A DNA stretch of 64,000 nucleotides. Source: Oxyruncus cristatus (Eukaryota; Chordata; Aves; Passeriformes; Cotingidae). Each line of letters starts with the position of its first letter. Position 1 is the stretch's first letter. The notes under the pieces are model-generated. The model did not search any database, had not been told where the DNA came from, and saw nothing but the letters and a program-made list of their open reading frames with translations. Shown here one piece after another: positions 24,161 to 39,500 of the stretch. The position numbers and the translations under genes were made by a program. The stretch lies in NCBI GenBank assembly GCA_013399855.1, contig VXAY01007013.1:124001-188000 (forward strand). The letters run 5' to 3'.

Positions 24161-27100
24161 TATTGAATAGCAAACCTGAATACCGGTCACCTGATCTCTC
24201 CATGCTTAATCATTTTCTCATTTCTTTATTTTGCTTTAATCCTCACCAACAAACTGCCCAGATCAAGCCTACCATGTTCTTGATGATTTCAGACTGTCTT
24301 ACTTTCAGAAATAAGGATTGGTCTCTGGTCCTTTTTTTTAAAATATATCAGGGTATTTCATACAGTCTGGGTGAATTCAAGCCTATGGATTTTATAGTGA
24401 TAACAAAATTGTTTCAGTTCTTATAGTGGTATTTAGTATGGACCATAGGTACACAAAAGAAGTCCTGTTTTCTTTTGCTGTACAGATTTGTGCAGTTAAG
24501 CAGCAGAAAACCCAATAAACTTCTTCTCATAAATGATTTTATAAAGAAAATTATTGCATTTATAATCACAATATTTGACTATATTATTTGTAAACTTTCT
24601 CAGTGAACGTGATGTCTCAGAAAAACCACAAAACTTTATAAGTCCATCATTAGTTCAGCATATGGGTAAAAGTATATATACACTTTTTTTATTTGGCATT
24701 ATGAGTCAAAAAGGTCTTGCTGTCAGTAAAGACCAACTCATTGCAATATGTGGGAAAACATTTTAACCAAATATTTACCAGTGAAGATCCTACCTTCTCT
24801 TAGCTCAGTCCTGATACGTTGGATGTCAGACTGGAAGAGAAAAGCAAAATATGACCTATGCATATTTTAACTCACTTAAAACACTTCTGCTTCCTATTTC
24901 CCTTGCACAAAGAGGTTAATCACAACTGGGCAGAAAAATGGAATCTGTATAGTCTAGCCTCTCCATTAACTTTCACAAATCAGTTGAACTGGAACAATAT
25001 GTGGTTAAACATAACTAAAGGATTTTTCAGACAGACAACTAAACCAGTGAAAGCCATTGAAGTTCAGACTTATAAGAGCCTAACTCTCTTTTGAAAAATT
25101 AGTGTAAGATCTTAGAAATCACATAGCACTTTTGGAAATTACAGCCAAAAGAAATATTCTCATGTTCTATAATGACTTTTCATAAACAACAGCAGCAGAA
25201 ACAACCTATTTTTTCAGATATTTTACAAAATATGAAGAATTAGCAAACTAAAAAGACGAGCCACCAGCCATATCTGTGGAAATACACTTGAAGGATGAAA
25301 CATCTGTATTAATATAGTGAGATACTTGTATTAGCAGTTTCATTGTTTAACACAGCGATACATTGCACCTATTAAATACAGAAACTGTGTAATAATAATC
25401 CAGTAGGGAGAGCTAGAGCGTAATACTTTTGTCAAGTGCTTAATGGCAAAGATTCAGACTGCATAATCAATTAGAGAAGACATTGCTATTATGACATGCA
25501 TTTCTGAAGGACCTCTCCAAAATGCCTAAGCTCTCTTATTAGCATTTTGGCTTGCACTGCTTGCCTCGAGGAAAGAAACCAATCTTTCCTCCCTCCAATG
25601 TGAATCTGCGGGCTTGCAAGACACTTGCTTTGCAGCTGCCTTCAGAGACACACAACTGTGTCCTTCCACAGTCGGTTGTCCAGCCTGTACCGAAATCATC
25701 TTGCATCAGAACCCAAAGGCTACGACACTCTGGATTCAATACCGTCTCCAGGACAGTGTCAACAAGCTGTCAGCTAATTCAGTGCCCCTCGGTACGTAGT
25801 CCTGTTTTTCTAACATTGAACTTTGTAATAAAAATTGAATTTGGTCCAACCACTGTTCATCCATTGCTTGGATGTAGTTGTAAATCAGCTGCAACCATTA
25901 TGTTCCTACATGGTGTCATGTCAGCAGGGTGCATAGATTTGCAGCTTCCAATAAATAGGTTATTTGAAATTTGATGAAAACAAGATATATTGTATAAAAA
26001 TATTCTAGTTCATTACTTACCCTTATTTGGATGGATTTTATGTCCCTCTGCATTTAATATAGCTATAAAGATTACAGCTCTACATGAGATAGAGAGAGAT
26101 AGAGAGACCTGTACAATGGAGAAGACTGCACAGGCCAGGATTCTCCAACCCAGGGCCCTGTTATTCCCCTTCCTGCTTTCTTCCCTCCCCATATGTTTGA
26201 ACATCGTATGTCTGCAATGTGTTAACAGATCTTCCAAATCTTTTCAGCTCTTCTTGCATACTCATCTAAGAAATATGGCTCAGTTATAGTTACAAGACCT
26301 GCTTCATGAAGAAAATTATTTTCCCTGAGTCCTTGCAAACGCCAGATGGAAACAGTTATGGTGTAGAGCAGAAATTCATGTGCAGAACTGTGCTACAGAG
26401 CGCTGAGAGGCAGGACACAGACACTACACAAAAGAAATGTCCTACAAATGTCTTGGCTCCAAATGATTGCTGAGCAGCCTGCACTTGTAACAGCAGGAAA
26501 ATTACTGAGTAGAGAGTGAAACAATTAAAAGCTGTACTGGGTCTGGCACATTCCTGAGATGCAGAGGGCAACTGAAGAAATTTAATAAAGCTGCACTCTG
26601 CATTTGTCAACACTAAAAATATCCACTCACAACATTTATTTCTGCCTAATATTAGCTAGTTCTAAGGTACCCAGTTATTATCAGATTTTTTGTGCATAAA
26701 ATCGTTGCACAGACATCTGGGCAGTTATGAACATCACGTAATAGTTGCTCAGAAGGTAGAGTGATGTTTGTCCAAAAAGAGTATTTATCTAGGGAGTTAC
26801 CCAGAAGATAAAGACAGCATACGGTGGTCTGCTAACCCTTGGAAAGAATGATCGATGGTCAGAGATCAAATCTTGCAATGCTGAGTTGTGTTTGACAAGT
26901 GTTGTAATGTGATAGAAGGAAAATATTAAAGGTTAATTTGAAAAATGAGGATCTAATTAAACATGCTCTCTACCCGAAATATTTTGACAGTATTAAAACC
27001 TGCACTGTCCACACGTACCACCAGTCTTTCTGCCACATTATTGTGTGTCTACAAAAAAATATGAACAAATCCCCTTCTAATTAAAAAAATTTTAAAAATA

Positions 27101-30100
27101 AAAAAATTGTACAAGCCAAGTAAAAACTGAATTTCAAAATAGCATTTGCATTAAAGATGCAATTTTTCCAGGCAGAAATATACGCAACATAAAAGTGATG
27201 TACAGATGACACTGAGCATCATTACTCTTGATGCAAGGGTAGAAATGGCGTTCAATAACAAAGCACTTGTCGAATAGAAACATGGAAGTGGACACCGATT
27301 CATATTTTTCACTGCAAAATAAAACAACAGAACCAGTAATACAGGCACTGTCCCCTGTTAACTCCTCGTTCGAGAGGAAGCAGCAAAAAGCACGTCTGCA
27401 CTATTAGAAACCGATGTCAGGGTGATTTGGAGCTAAATAACAACACAAGAGACGAAACACTGGCTGTAATTTGTGATTCCGAGAGCTGCTATTACTTTGG
27501 GAAGGCTGTGCTATCCTGTGCGATGCGGGGGATGGCAACTGCAGCTGTGCTGTCATAACAAGGTTAACCCCACAGTCAGGGGAAGTTGTCAATCCAAATG
27601 GAGACATATTGTGGAGGGACTAAGCTCCACTTTCCCGGCCTCCCCAGGGGAGGGAGACCACAGGAGCTGAGTCACTCTGCTTGCCCAAGGAGGTCTTAGT
27701 GAGGCAATTGCCTCCACAGGCTGAGCCAGGTGGAGGAGCTTGGACCACTCGGGCTGATAAAATTGTAACTAATGGATTTACCCTTTTGCAGCAGGAGCGC
27801 TGCTGAAAGTTTAGAGGATAGCAACAGATTATCACAAGAGGATTATGCTTGTTAATTGATATTTCTGGTACATTTGACTGGAAAATGAAGGTGTCAGGAT
27901 CTGGATGTTGAGCTGTCTCTGTAAAGATACTGTTGAAACCGGGGTTTGTGCTGTGGCTCATGGGTGTAAAGGTGCTCAGCCCTACATAAAACAGACTCGT
28001 GGGGAGTGAAGAACACCAACACAACTGAGGCTCCTCAGCCCCCAGAAGACTGTGACTGTGATGGGGTTTGGTAGACCCTCACCTGTCTCTTGCCACTTCC
28101 TCAACAACTCCTGTCCTGTTGGTAACACCCAAGTGCAAGCAAAGGTGATAAACATTCCTCTCTCTCTCTCCAATATTTACCTTAGCACCTTTCATCCAAA
28201 ATGAATAATATACCTCTGCTGATGTTTCTTTGGAAATTATTCAGCTTCAAGAGATCACATAGGAAATCAGACCAGCTTTAACTTGTAATGAAAACTGGTT
28301 AAAATTTATGCTATTCTTCATTTTTATTATTTATTACATCCTTGCCCGAGTATATTGATTTTGTGCCAGCCTCTGTTCTTGTCAGAGTTTTTGTCACACA
28401 AATGAGGTTCCAGAAATGTAATGCCTATATTTTATGAAATACAGTCCTATGCCATTTCAGGATGACCTTTTCAGTATTCTGCATTCTGATGGGTTGCCTG
28501 TTTCTCAGGCAGGAGCCTATTTCCATCCACACCTTATCCCCTCAACACTTACGTTTTACAAATAATTCAAACAGAGGTTGCTATATCAATTTCTTTTGTT
28601 TGTATTGGCATGCAGAGTTTATAATCTGCTTTCTGAAAAATTGGTGAACTCTGGACAGCTGACTTTTCATTGTATGGGGCCTCCAAACAGTCTCCATGTA
28701 GGAATGGAGTTTTAACTACAGTATTAATTTAGTATTAGAATGTGTTAAACTCATGAGACTGTTTTGCTTTTGTTTTCAAGCAATTCTAAACATACATTTG
28801 AAACAGCACTATGGAGGACACTAATGAAACAACAGTTTACCCAAAACAGAATCCCTCAGCTTTAAGTGCCTGAACAAGAAGGAGCAGAGGCCCCGAAGCA
28901 GACACAGAGACTTATAGAGTCATCACAGTGTCACCACAGGGTTGTGGAGCACACACAAGATGCAGAGAAGAATTTAGCTGACTAGGTCCTATAGTGGCAG
29001 GGTCCTTACAGTGTCTGCATCTGCAGGCAGAAGAATTGCAGAATATCATAAATAGCAATTTTTGGTCATTCCTTATTAACTTTTCTGGCAGTCGCATACC
29101 TGGTTCTCAGCTCTTTCCCTTCTTGCTCAGCATGGTAATAGCTCCTTGCAGGATTTGTGAAGGCATCTGTTCCTGTTAATCACCCCCTATGACGCAGATC
29201 ACAGGGGCTGCTGACTCTTGATTTCTCCTATGACAACGATAGTATGTGGTATTTTCCCCAGCAAAAAATAATTTACTTTTGAACTGAATATTTTAGAACG
29301 CACAAGGAAAGACTGTGAAATTATATATCTTCACGAGATAATCCAGTGGGTAAGGTATCTAATCAGAATTCAGGAAGCTGAGAATTTTTGTTAGTCCCTA
29401 CTATGGCTCTGGGAATCCTCTGAGCCCATGCTCTGAGCCTCTGCTCTCCTGGCAGCACTTTCCATCCATCTATTTTGGCCAGTGGTTCCCAGAAGCAGGA
29501 GCTCAGAGGGAGCTGACAGCCAGCCAGATCTCAACACTGCGGTGCGCATGTAGTGACAATGACTCATCTGCGACAGATCATCTAGTTTCTGTGTGCACTG
29601 TGGAGACAATTTGTGTATGCTCAGTAAACCCAGTACATCCAAGATGTATCTGCCTCGCTACACACGCTTTTGTCACCTGTGTAGCTTGTGCAGAAGTTCT
29701 GACACATCTTGAACAGATCAGATTCATCGTGCGGGCGCACTTTTTGTGTGCATTTGTTTCTGCCTGGAAAAGGTATGAGCTGTGAGAGTCTCAAGGATGT
29801 GCAGCGGGAAAGCAATCCTAACAGATTTTTACCAGCTGAACTCCAGCACGTGTCTGCTACGTGTACACAAGGTGGGCAAATGGGCATAGCAGGGCATTTA
29901 TTGCTGCAAAATATAAGGACTCCTGAATGCTTAAAAAGAAACATTTCTCTGGGGGAAGGAGCAGTGGGGGGAATAAAGAGGGGGCTGTTTCCTAGCCTCA
30001 TTCAGAAGGGAAGCTGAGCAGTGCTAACTAACACAGAGCAACTGGGGGGCTGCACAATTCACCAGCAGTCACAAATTAGCACAGTGCTCTTCGCTCTCAG

Positions 30101-31209
30101 GTGGGTGCCCTTTGTGCAGCACCATGCTATGCCACCACCCCTTTGTTTGGAACATCAGCATCCTGCTGCTTCTTCTGGAGAGGCTCTGCCTCACATCAAG
30201 GCAAGCAGAGAACCCCACAGAAATATCCTAGGCACAGCAAAGCAGGCCAGCTTGAGCTGATCTGCACTGTATTCCTGGAACTGGAAGTTTCTGTTGGTTG
30301 TGAGTTCATCCCACTGTACCTTCCTTTTACAGCACAGAGTGTTACAGATTAGCCTATTCACAGTTTTCAGGGGGAAAAAAAATTGCTTTGGATGACATAT
30401 TTTGGGCATAAAATAGCAGACAGAGCAGCCAAACCAATGAGGCATTTTCACCTCACGCATTCTCAGGCTGAAATTATTAAACAGCCTGTTCAATCAGTGA
30501 ATAGGCCTTCCTGCCCTGCCTGCTCTGCTACTTGGAAGAATTCAATAAGTCAGAGGGAAAAAAACCCCACCTTTCTCTATCAAACAATCAAACTTTCAAA
30601 TAACATGGGCTTTAGTCCATGAGTATGTAGTTAGACCTCCGAGCAGTTAGTTATCGTCACACATTTCAAAGCCCGTAAAAAATGCAAGAAAACATAAGCA
30701 AAAAAAATAAAGCGTAAATACGTGTGAGGCAAAACCTTTCCTACAGAGAACAAGAACCCAGAAAATCTTACAGATCAAACAGTTTAAGGAAATACATTAC
30801 CATTTTGGATTCGTAAGGTTTTTCTTAGGAGGATTAAACACCTTCTTCTTTAGAAAAATTCATCTTAAAAGCTGTCACTTGTCATCCACGATGCCCTGGA
30901 GGGTTAGTAGAGGTCCAGGCAGCACTGTAAGTAAGAATTTTATTCAACATTTCCAAGTCATAAAATTCAGGCAAGTCTAAATGACTGTTTGGGAAAGATG
31001 ATTTTGTTGAAAAACATTCCTGAGCTGTATAAATAACAAGAGCCAAACAGCGGGAGCAGGGTGTGGGAAGTGGAGGGGTTGTAATAAGTGCAAGCAAGAT
31101 ACTTTGTGAGTAATAACAGAGTTATCCTGTGATCACCAACGTGGGTACCACCAACAGCAAACATTTTTATAAAGGGATATGTTGTAACTATAGTAAAACA
31201 GTAACATCT

Positions 31210-31231
31210 CATTGATGTAAACACATCAATG
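31210..31231. repeat. Short perfect inverted repeat (9-bp arms)
   Basis: CATTGATGT and its exact reverse complement ACATCAATG are separated by four bases (AAAC). The pairing does not extend beyond nine bases, so this is too short for a microRNA precursor. It may be a palindromic protein-binding site or chance. Confidence 0.75.
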
Positions 31232-32045
31232 CTGATCTATCCCAGCTGAGCACCTGGCTCTTGAGCCCCCTTCGGATCTTCCATCGTAGAGAAAATAGCC
31301 AGACAGAACAGGACATCATCCTGGTCAAACCCAAACAGAAATTAAAACCTGTAAACTGCACAACATGCTGTAACTACACGAGCCAACACGAGTACTTACA
31401 CTTTCCCTGTGAGGACAACGAGGCACGGGCTTGTAACCTCGAAACGCATGGTCTGAGCTCAGCTGTAACAGTGTAGGGTCCCAGGGGCACCAGCCAGTAC
31501 ATCCAAGTCCTCTTGGCCTCTTCAGCTTGGGAAGTAGAAGCTCTCACCAGAGGGTGAGAGGAGCAAGGTCAGTCAGAGATCACCAAAGCTGTGAGGTGGG
31601 TGTGTGAAACAAAAGGTGCTACACAGCCAAGATTTCCAAACCCTGGCATGCAGTGAATTGGCTGATAGTACACTCTCTGAGTTGTTCTTATGCCCAGCTG
31701 CCAAAGTACATTAAAAAGAGCTAAAGCACATTAAACATCTCCTAATATGAAGTTGCCTTGAAACAATGGTTGGAGTTGCCCCAGAGATGCTATATGAATA
31801 TGGGAATTGTTCCATGTGATCCTGATGCATCCACAAAACAATTTCCCTACTAAACTGCTCAAGCCAGCTGTGCAAAAGGCAAAATAGGCAGATGCTTAGG
31901 CCAGGAAAAATACTTTTGAGAAGTGGAATGGGTACTGCCCTGTCCCCCCCAAGCTGGATGGTTAGGAGCAGCTGAGGGATAGAGGGTCCATGCTTTGCAG
32001 GAAGACAACCCATTGAAAGAGCTGAATTATTGCCTCCCTAGTCCC

Positions 32046-32072
32046 ACAGCAGCAACAGCAGCAACAGCAGCA
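32046..32072. repeat. Three perfect copies of a 9-base unit (ACAGCAGCA)
   Basis: Three head-to-tail copies of ACAGCAGCA, followed by GCTTCAGC. This is an interrupted CAG/CAA-type trinucleotide repeat. In the open frame that crosses it (31995-32243, +) it reads as alternating Ala and Thr. That frame has no other recognisable feature and runs into poly-A at 32182-32197. Confidence 0.9.
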
Positions 32073-33479
32073 GCTTCAGCCTCTGAGATTTTCCCCTCAC
32101 TACGTGTTCCTTCCTTCATCCCAGATCAGCTTTCTCTACACTTTTGTCCAGCAGTCCAGTGTCTGTCTTTGACTTATGGAGAAAAAAAAAAAAAAAAGAA
32201 AATCAGTTTCTGTTCACCCTGGAGAATTTTTGGGGAGCTTTAAACTAATGCTGAAATTGTGCTCCTCGTATTGAAGGCACTTGCTGAGTGGACAGAGGTA
32301 AACCAAAGTTGTGTCCCCAGCACTTGGTTGTTCATTTGCTCTGTTTATATTTGAGCTAAAATAATCTAACCTGGGATTCTTCACCCCGGGTTGTCCTTTT
32401 TTGCTCTTGGGAATCAAGGATGTTAAAATCTAACCTTAGGTGCCCATGTTTAAAATGGGGGAATAGGTGCCATCCTTGCTGAGGGAAGAAGTGAAATGGA
32501 GCCATTTGAAGGTGGAAGCATTGAAGATTATGAGGCAGCAGGAGCTAAATCAGTGGGGTCTCTGTAAGCAGCAGAGATCAAAAGAAAGATTTGCATGCTT
32601 TAAACACACCTACATGTTTGGGGAGAAAAAAAAGGCTGAAAAAATTTCTACTGTTATATTCTCCCTGTCTAGACATTAAATACAGCAGAGAAGCACAATA
32701 TGTTCATCTACCTAAACAGTTCCTCATAAAAACAGTTCCACTCCCTCACTTTTTCTAGTTAAGCATTATGAGAAAGTGCTTTCCTTCTTCGTATGGCTTA
32801 AAATGTTGATTTTATAGTCTGATTTTTTTCAGAAAAAGGATGAAAACAAGAAATTTTAGTCAATACCTAAACATTTCTGTCACAAAGGAGTCTTATCAGA
32901 GCTTCATGTAAGCAAAATGTGAAAATTTGAATCAGTGGCAGATCTAAAATAGAAAAGGAGAATATTTTACACACATATAAAATGTTACTCTTTTTTCCAC
33001 GCATTGGCAAGATTGTCCCTTTACCTGGCATCCCATTGGCCCAAATTTCAGACAGGAGACGTGAAGACAGCATTGTTACACACACCAAAAAAATCTCCTT
33101 TTAGATGTATATATAAAAATTGTTTTCCTGAATACTTGCAGGAGCTTCCATCTGAGATAACAAAAGTTCACTCGAAAGGGTACCTCAGGTTCCCCAGTTC
33201 TCCTCTGTGCTTATGGTCACACCTGTAATCAGAAGTGGCATAATAACTCCTTTACTTTTGATACAGATGATGAAGATGACAGCTTCTACAGTTCAGCCAT
33301 TCATGGGCAAGAGAGACATGCAGTAGAAATTCCAGGTTTTCGAAATTTCAAGCTACTCTTAGTTCCCCAAATTATGGTTTGGGTCTTAAAAACTGAAAAT
33401 GTTGAGTTCTAGTCCTGGGAGCATGAAACTTCAAATTGTAAAACTTTTTAGAACAACCTGGGAGAGCTATAAAGTTGCT

Positions 33480-33535
33480 TAAAAAAAGAAGAGAAAAAAA
33501 AAAAAAAAAAAGGAAAAAGGAAGAAAAGAAAAACA
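33480..33535. repeat. Polypurine tract with long A-run
   Basis: A nearly pure A/G stretch on the + strand, with an 18-base A-run (33494-33511) flanked by GAAGAG and GGAAAAAGGAAG. The minus-strand open frame that reads Phe-rich here is an artefact. Confidence 0.9.
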
Positions 33536-36500
33536 TTTGAGTGTTTCACACAATAACCTGACTGAGGGAGCTGGGAAAATAAGCATCAAAGAATAACTTA
33601 TGATGAAGTACATAAGAACATAGAGGACATAAATCCAGTCCAGAAAGAATATTAATTGAGTACTGATCATGGAACTGGAACGTTGAGGTAACAATGATTA
33701 GAAATCAGTGTGAAAACAAAGAAGTAAAGCAAAATAGCTCTTGTTTCTTCCAGTGCTTTTGTTCTCCCAAGTAAAGGGATTTCCAGAATAAAAAGACTGA
33801 CTATGATGGTGTTCCCTTTGTTTTGAAAGTGATTATCCTATAGGGATCAGTATTTTACTTTTCCATATATTTTAAAAACTTTTTCCTTCTGCATATGGGT
33901 TTCAAATGAAGCACATTAGAATTGCTAATAACATGCTTTACTTAGCTAAGAATATGCCAGGTCAGCTCAGCAACAGAATGAGTCCAAGAACAGCAGAGCT
34001 GGAACAGAAATAGATGTGATTATTCTGTTTTAGTACAAAGTATATTTGCAAGATACTGCAAAGAAATGAATATTCAAAACAAACATGTTGTCAGTAAAGA
34101 AAAAAAAGCCCAAACCACCCTTATTAAGTGAAGAAAGGAAGCGAAGAGTAATCTCTGTAAAACAACAAATTTCATTTCTGACATGAAGGAGCTGGGTGAG
34201 GAAATGGAAATATCTACCTTTGACAACTGAATGGGAAATGTGACAACTAGTGAATCCAGTGAATGACGTGAACTGTGTTTCATGGCAGCTTACACTACCA
34301 AAACCAGTCCAGAATATCAGTGAAACAGTCTAATGACTGTTCAGTGGGGTGTGTGAAATGACTTCAGGGACTACTGTCTGGAACTTAAACCCGTGAATGC
34401 AGGATATCAAAAATAAGCTCTAAATTATTTGGTTTAGAGTAAATATTTTTGGCTCAAAATCATATGATATTAATTAATTGATGGCATATAGTTTGGTCTA
34501 CCACAAGCAGATGTGTAATAAACACACACTAATGGCCACTGTGTGAAATTCTCCATCATTTTACATTATAATCCCACACGTACCTGCCATCTCTCTGAGG
34601 GTAGGCATCATACTGCATCTAGCCTAGCACTTACACAGATGGTACCTCTCCCATCTCATTTTACTGGGTTTTCTTTCATTAATCAGCAACAGACATAACA
34701 TTCATCACAAAATTAGATGTACTTGGTTTTATTGAACAGGGCAATGCTCTATCCTTGTACACGGCCTTGGAGCTATAAGCATCAGAGGTACCAGCTCTGA
34801 TTCTGTGGGTCTCTCTATAGTATTCCTTGTCTGGACCAAATATGGTTCATTATGGTCTGTCAATCATAGTGAATCTGAGTAAAGCAGTAACATACCACAG
34901 CTGTCAAAAAGGGTTTTACCCACCTAAAGATCCTAACCTTATAGTGGAATTAAAAAAACCTTTACGTTGTACACATAATTTCTAGTCATACTCAAGCAAA
35001 AAGGAAATTAATGCAAATTTCATGGTACTGTTGATTTGATGAGCTGTACAGAGCCCTGGAGAATAGTACTTCCTTCCCCAAAGAAGAAAGCAAATTTTTA
35101 GGTAAATATGCCAGCACTAGTGGGCAACAAGATGTACAGATGACTCTTTGCACATTATGCTAAAGCTTCAGTATGGAGGTGTGATTGCCTCATAGCCCAC
35201 CAGCCCTCAGCTTCATCCCACGGCCAAACAGACTTTAAGGGACAAAGAAGGTGGTTTTCCGTCGTTGCCAGATGGATCTAAGATTAAATTACTTCTGATA
35301 GCGGGGCAGCGCCTTGCAGTGTCTCTCCTGAAAGGGTTAGTTGAGAGCTGATGGACTTCCAAATCAATTCTCTGAGCATATTTTGAAATTGATATTCTGA
35401 CTAAGTTTACCAAATGCAGAGTAAATTTTTTTTTTTTTGAAACATTAGAAAGGATATTTCATTGCTCTCTGATTCAGTGGTGGCATTAAAACTTGTCAGT
35501 TAATTATCGTAGAGATGACAGGAGCATCTTTGATTTCATTAACTATACCAACAAAGCTTGCTCAAATTTAGTTTTACACACAATTTCCATGACAAGGCTG
35601 TGAAAAACAAGGTGCTTCTCTCGCTAAACTGCAGTTTCGTTTTTCCTTTGTTCCATCATTTCAGACATAGACTAAACATCAAGAGCCAACCTGAAGCATG
35701 ACTGGGATATCAAATCTAGTGTGGTCTTGCTAGAAGTAAAAAATCTGTACCTTAATGCCCAAATCTTTCAGTGCCCTTCGTAGCTTAGCTCCTTATGGGC
35801 AACTTAATTGGCATAAGCTGGAAAATTAAATCAAATTGGAAAAATGCCTTTAAGGTCCAGAAAAATTTTGAGGGGTAAGAAGTACTTTTTACTTCTACTG
35901 TCAGAGAGATGACAAAGTGAAGAGGGGGGTGTGAAGCTGGGGAAGGCATCACGAGGTGCTGTTGTTATCTTCATCCCTCATCTCAGCCTGCAGGATTAAG
36001 TCAGGTTAGGGGTTTGGTAGGAGACAGGAATATGCTCGAGCACTTGATTTGCTCATGAAGGTCCCTGGGGTCAACCTCAGGGAAATGGTCCCTTGCAGCC
36101 CTCCCGTGCCCTTCCACAGGTGGCCAGAAGTTTGAAGTGGACAACCAGAGATATCATAAGGCTCCAGAAGGAAGAGACACTTGGCAATCCTGAGAAGTGA
36201 AAATTGGGCCTAATCATCTCCTTTGTTTTCAGTGGTTCTTGTTGGATAGGACACACTGTTGAGATTTTGGTTGTGTTTATGAGTTAAATTTAAGACTTAA
36301 TTTCAAGTGCCAAGATATGACTTAGTTTGAGGGCAAAGTTTCAGGTTTTAATAATCTGTAGTCTTTAAAATTAAAACCAGGCGCCTCTCTTGGATCTTAT
36401 TTTATCTGAATGGGAAGAGGAGCTTGCCTGTAACAGTAAATTGGACTCAACACCTATACAGCACTATTTTATGGTTTACTGCACATTTATCTCAGTGGAG

Positions 36501-39500
36501 CCTGCATCTGCATTACATTAAAGTTGAAAGGAAAGACACAAATGAAACTCAAATTCAGACCCAAGCAACAGTCGAGTCAGCTATGGAGCTGCTAACTGCA
36601 TTTGTATTGATTAAATTTACATTCCGAAAATAATGAAAGTACTTCTGCTGCATTTACCTCATCATGATCCCAAGCAGGGCAGAATTATTATGTAAAAGGA
36701 AACAGTAATACAAAATAGTAGGTGCAGGGAGAGAACCACCCTCCCCCCAAAACCACAACCCAAATAGAGAAAGCCTCTTGCTCTTTTCCTCCCTCGCTCC
36801 CCAACGCTACATAATTTACTCCCAGTCCATAAGGTCCTTAGTTCCAGTGATTGGGATGATGGATGGCTCTGCTTCAGCTGCAGCAAGAGAAGATACAGCA
36901 ATGTATCACTCTGCAGGAAAAAAACAATAGAGCGAACAAAGCAGCAGGACAATGTGGTGGGCAGAAAAGCCGGGGGAATTCTCTGCTGGTGGAAAAACAG
37001 GCAGCCCTACACTAGAGTGTATAAAATACAGCGTGCTGGGTTTGTAATCATCGTGGCCGTGCTTGTTGAAACCAGATAAACAGGGGTGACCAACAACTGT
37101 GGAAGGGGAAGATCTTTTCTGCTTAGGTTCTGGTGCTTTTACAGGAGTAAAGACTACGGTAGACATGCCGTAGCCTAATTTATGATGATGTATGCAATTC
37201 AAACTGCTTGACAGTGAGTTGGGTCAGTTCATGGTTAATCTCTGTGAAAGTCAGGTGACTCTAAAGTTTACCAGTGAAAACTACTCTTGCCTAAATCATT
37301 CTACAACAATCAATTAAAACATTTATGTTTTAATGTAAGTCAGTGTTCAAACTCAGATCCAAAAAATCAACAATTGCTCTGCTAAAACTATCATAGTTCC
37401 TACCATAAAAGTCAGCAACAACTGCAGTAAAAAAAAAAAAGTAATACTACTATTAAATATTACACTCTTTTCCACAAGAAGTAAAAGCACAAGTGATGGC
37501 CTGAGGAAATTCTGAATGCTGAGGTGAAACGACTAACACAAACAAGACACATCCAAAACATATTCATTATTTATGTATGTTTTAAGCACATAATGCAGTA
37601 ATAATGAATTAACTACAGTTTGTAATTTAGATGATTCAGACAGAATATAAGTAGAGAAATATAACCGCAAACAAATAAATTTACGTACTACACATCACAA
37701 AAGTTCAAGGGCACTTTCTAAAGCCTACAGGGAGTAGAAAATATTGAAGCAAGCTCTTTGTTGAATTAAAGGCTGCAATAGGAGAAGTTTTCCACTTTTT
37801 ACAGGAAATCAGGTTCATCATCAAGGAAACTCATATGGAGCTCTAATGATTTGTCATTGTTAAGCATGTTAATACTGCTTACTACTCAAGCTTTCTTTCA
37901 CTATCCATTGAAAAACCTATTGAAGAAATTTGCTGAACTTTAAACAATGAAATTCAGAGGTTTTTTCCATTCTAGTTGAATTCTTATAGAAATATCTCTA
38001 CCATTTCTACAGCAAGGTCACGGAAATAAATAGATAGTATTTCATCCACCTGAAAAACTCAGCAAACATTCTTTGAACAGCAAGAATTTCTGAAAATTTT
38101 AGAGCAGTTTTATGAAAACTGGGAAGGGCTTCACTGGTTACTGGATTTCTCTTTTACTTTTCTTCTGCAATTCAACAGCAATTTACACAAATAGATTACT
38201 TTTGTAACTGCAAATGTGACTCCAGTTAACTAAAATATCTGGAAAAGTCAAGTCTTGCAGAGCAGGAGTGAAACTCTCGGAGGACGACACCTGTCCTGGG
38301 AATGCATCAACAGCCTTTTTGTGAACCCTTTGCAGGGGAGACAAAGGGAGTTGCATGTTCAAGCTGGAGAGGGCATGCATGCTCTGCCTGCACAAGCCTC
38401 CTACTCCCTGTGTGCTGTAGGCCAGTAGTTGACCAGGATTAGCCAGACATTTCTCCTTGGAGATGGAGCTGATTGAGAAAAAAAGGTTGAGCCCTACAGT
38501 TGTAACCAAATTGATGTTGTTCTTGCTTTATCATCCAGAATAGCATTAAGTACTCTCAAAAGCCAATCATACATCTAAAGCTGAACCCCAAAGTGAGTGT
38601 GCACTTTAAACTTTCATCTCTCTGAGTCAGCTCCCAACATCCCTCAGTCACTGCCCAGGCAAGATACATTCATTATTGTCTCTAAAACACTAGAATATTA
38701 GAATGGTGATATGAGACAAAAGCTCATCAGGAATTACCAATTTTTGCTTTGGAGAAGAGTTTTAATCCACTGCAGTTAAGGAAAGCCTATGGCCTTGTGT
38801 TGGCCATGGGAGATGAAACAAAATATTGAATTGGCAAGGTAGCGCTGTAAATTCTGTACACTGAATAAAGAAAGGTTCCGATGGACATACTCTAAATGTT
38901 CATGTCATTACAGATTAGTATAATACTAAATACACAGAAGAAGGACCACTCTTGACTTTTTTTTGTTTCCTGGCTTCTGAATACTGGATTTGACAAGTTT
39001 ATTTCCCTTTTGTATGTATTCAAGATAAATGCTGATATTCAACATTAATGTCAGGATTCCAGAAAAATTGCATTTCTGCAAAATTGAAATCTGTCTTCCA
39101 GTTGGAACCTACTGATCTTTTTTTTTAGCACCCAAATCAGAATATTAGCTTCTGTTGAATTGATATGAAATAGTGTTTTTATAATCTGATGGTTAAGCCT
39201 TTTATTACATTTCCCTTCCAGTGAATCAGCACATCTTCATAAAAGTCAGTACCCCCTCTGTAAGTATGACACGATATGTTAGAAAATTATCACTGGGTAA
39301 GTTTGCAAAATCAGGTATTCATAACAACAAATTTAAGGATTTGCCTTCAGCTGATGCCTCATCCCCTCCTGCATCACCTATTTGCCACAACCTATTTGTC
39401 ATAATCTATTTGCAATGGATTGGATTCCCTGCAAAGCTACATATCTTCCAGGAAAGACTGCCCATGTTCTGACTACAATGTGCAAACCTGGTCAGGCCAT

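Noticed and set aside
24043..24426. 127-codon Gln/Lys/Asn-rich plus-strand frame
   Set aside because: Its first part is simply a translated A/C-rich low-complexity tract.
31541..31560. Perfect 8-bp hairpin (CTCTCACC/GGTGAGAG, 4-base loop) as a possible small RNA or terminator
   Set aside because: The stem does not extend beyond eight bases, no T-run follows, and hairpins of this size are expected by chance.
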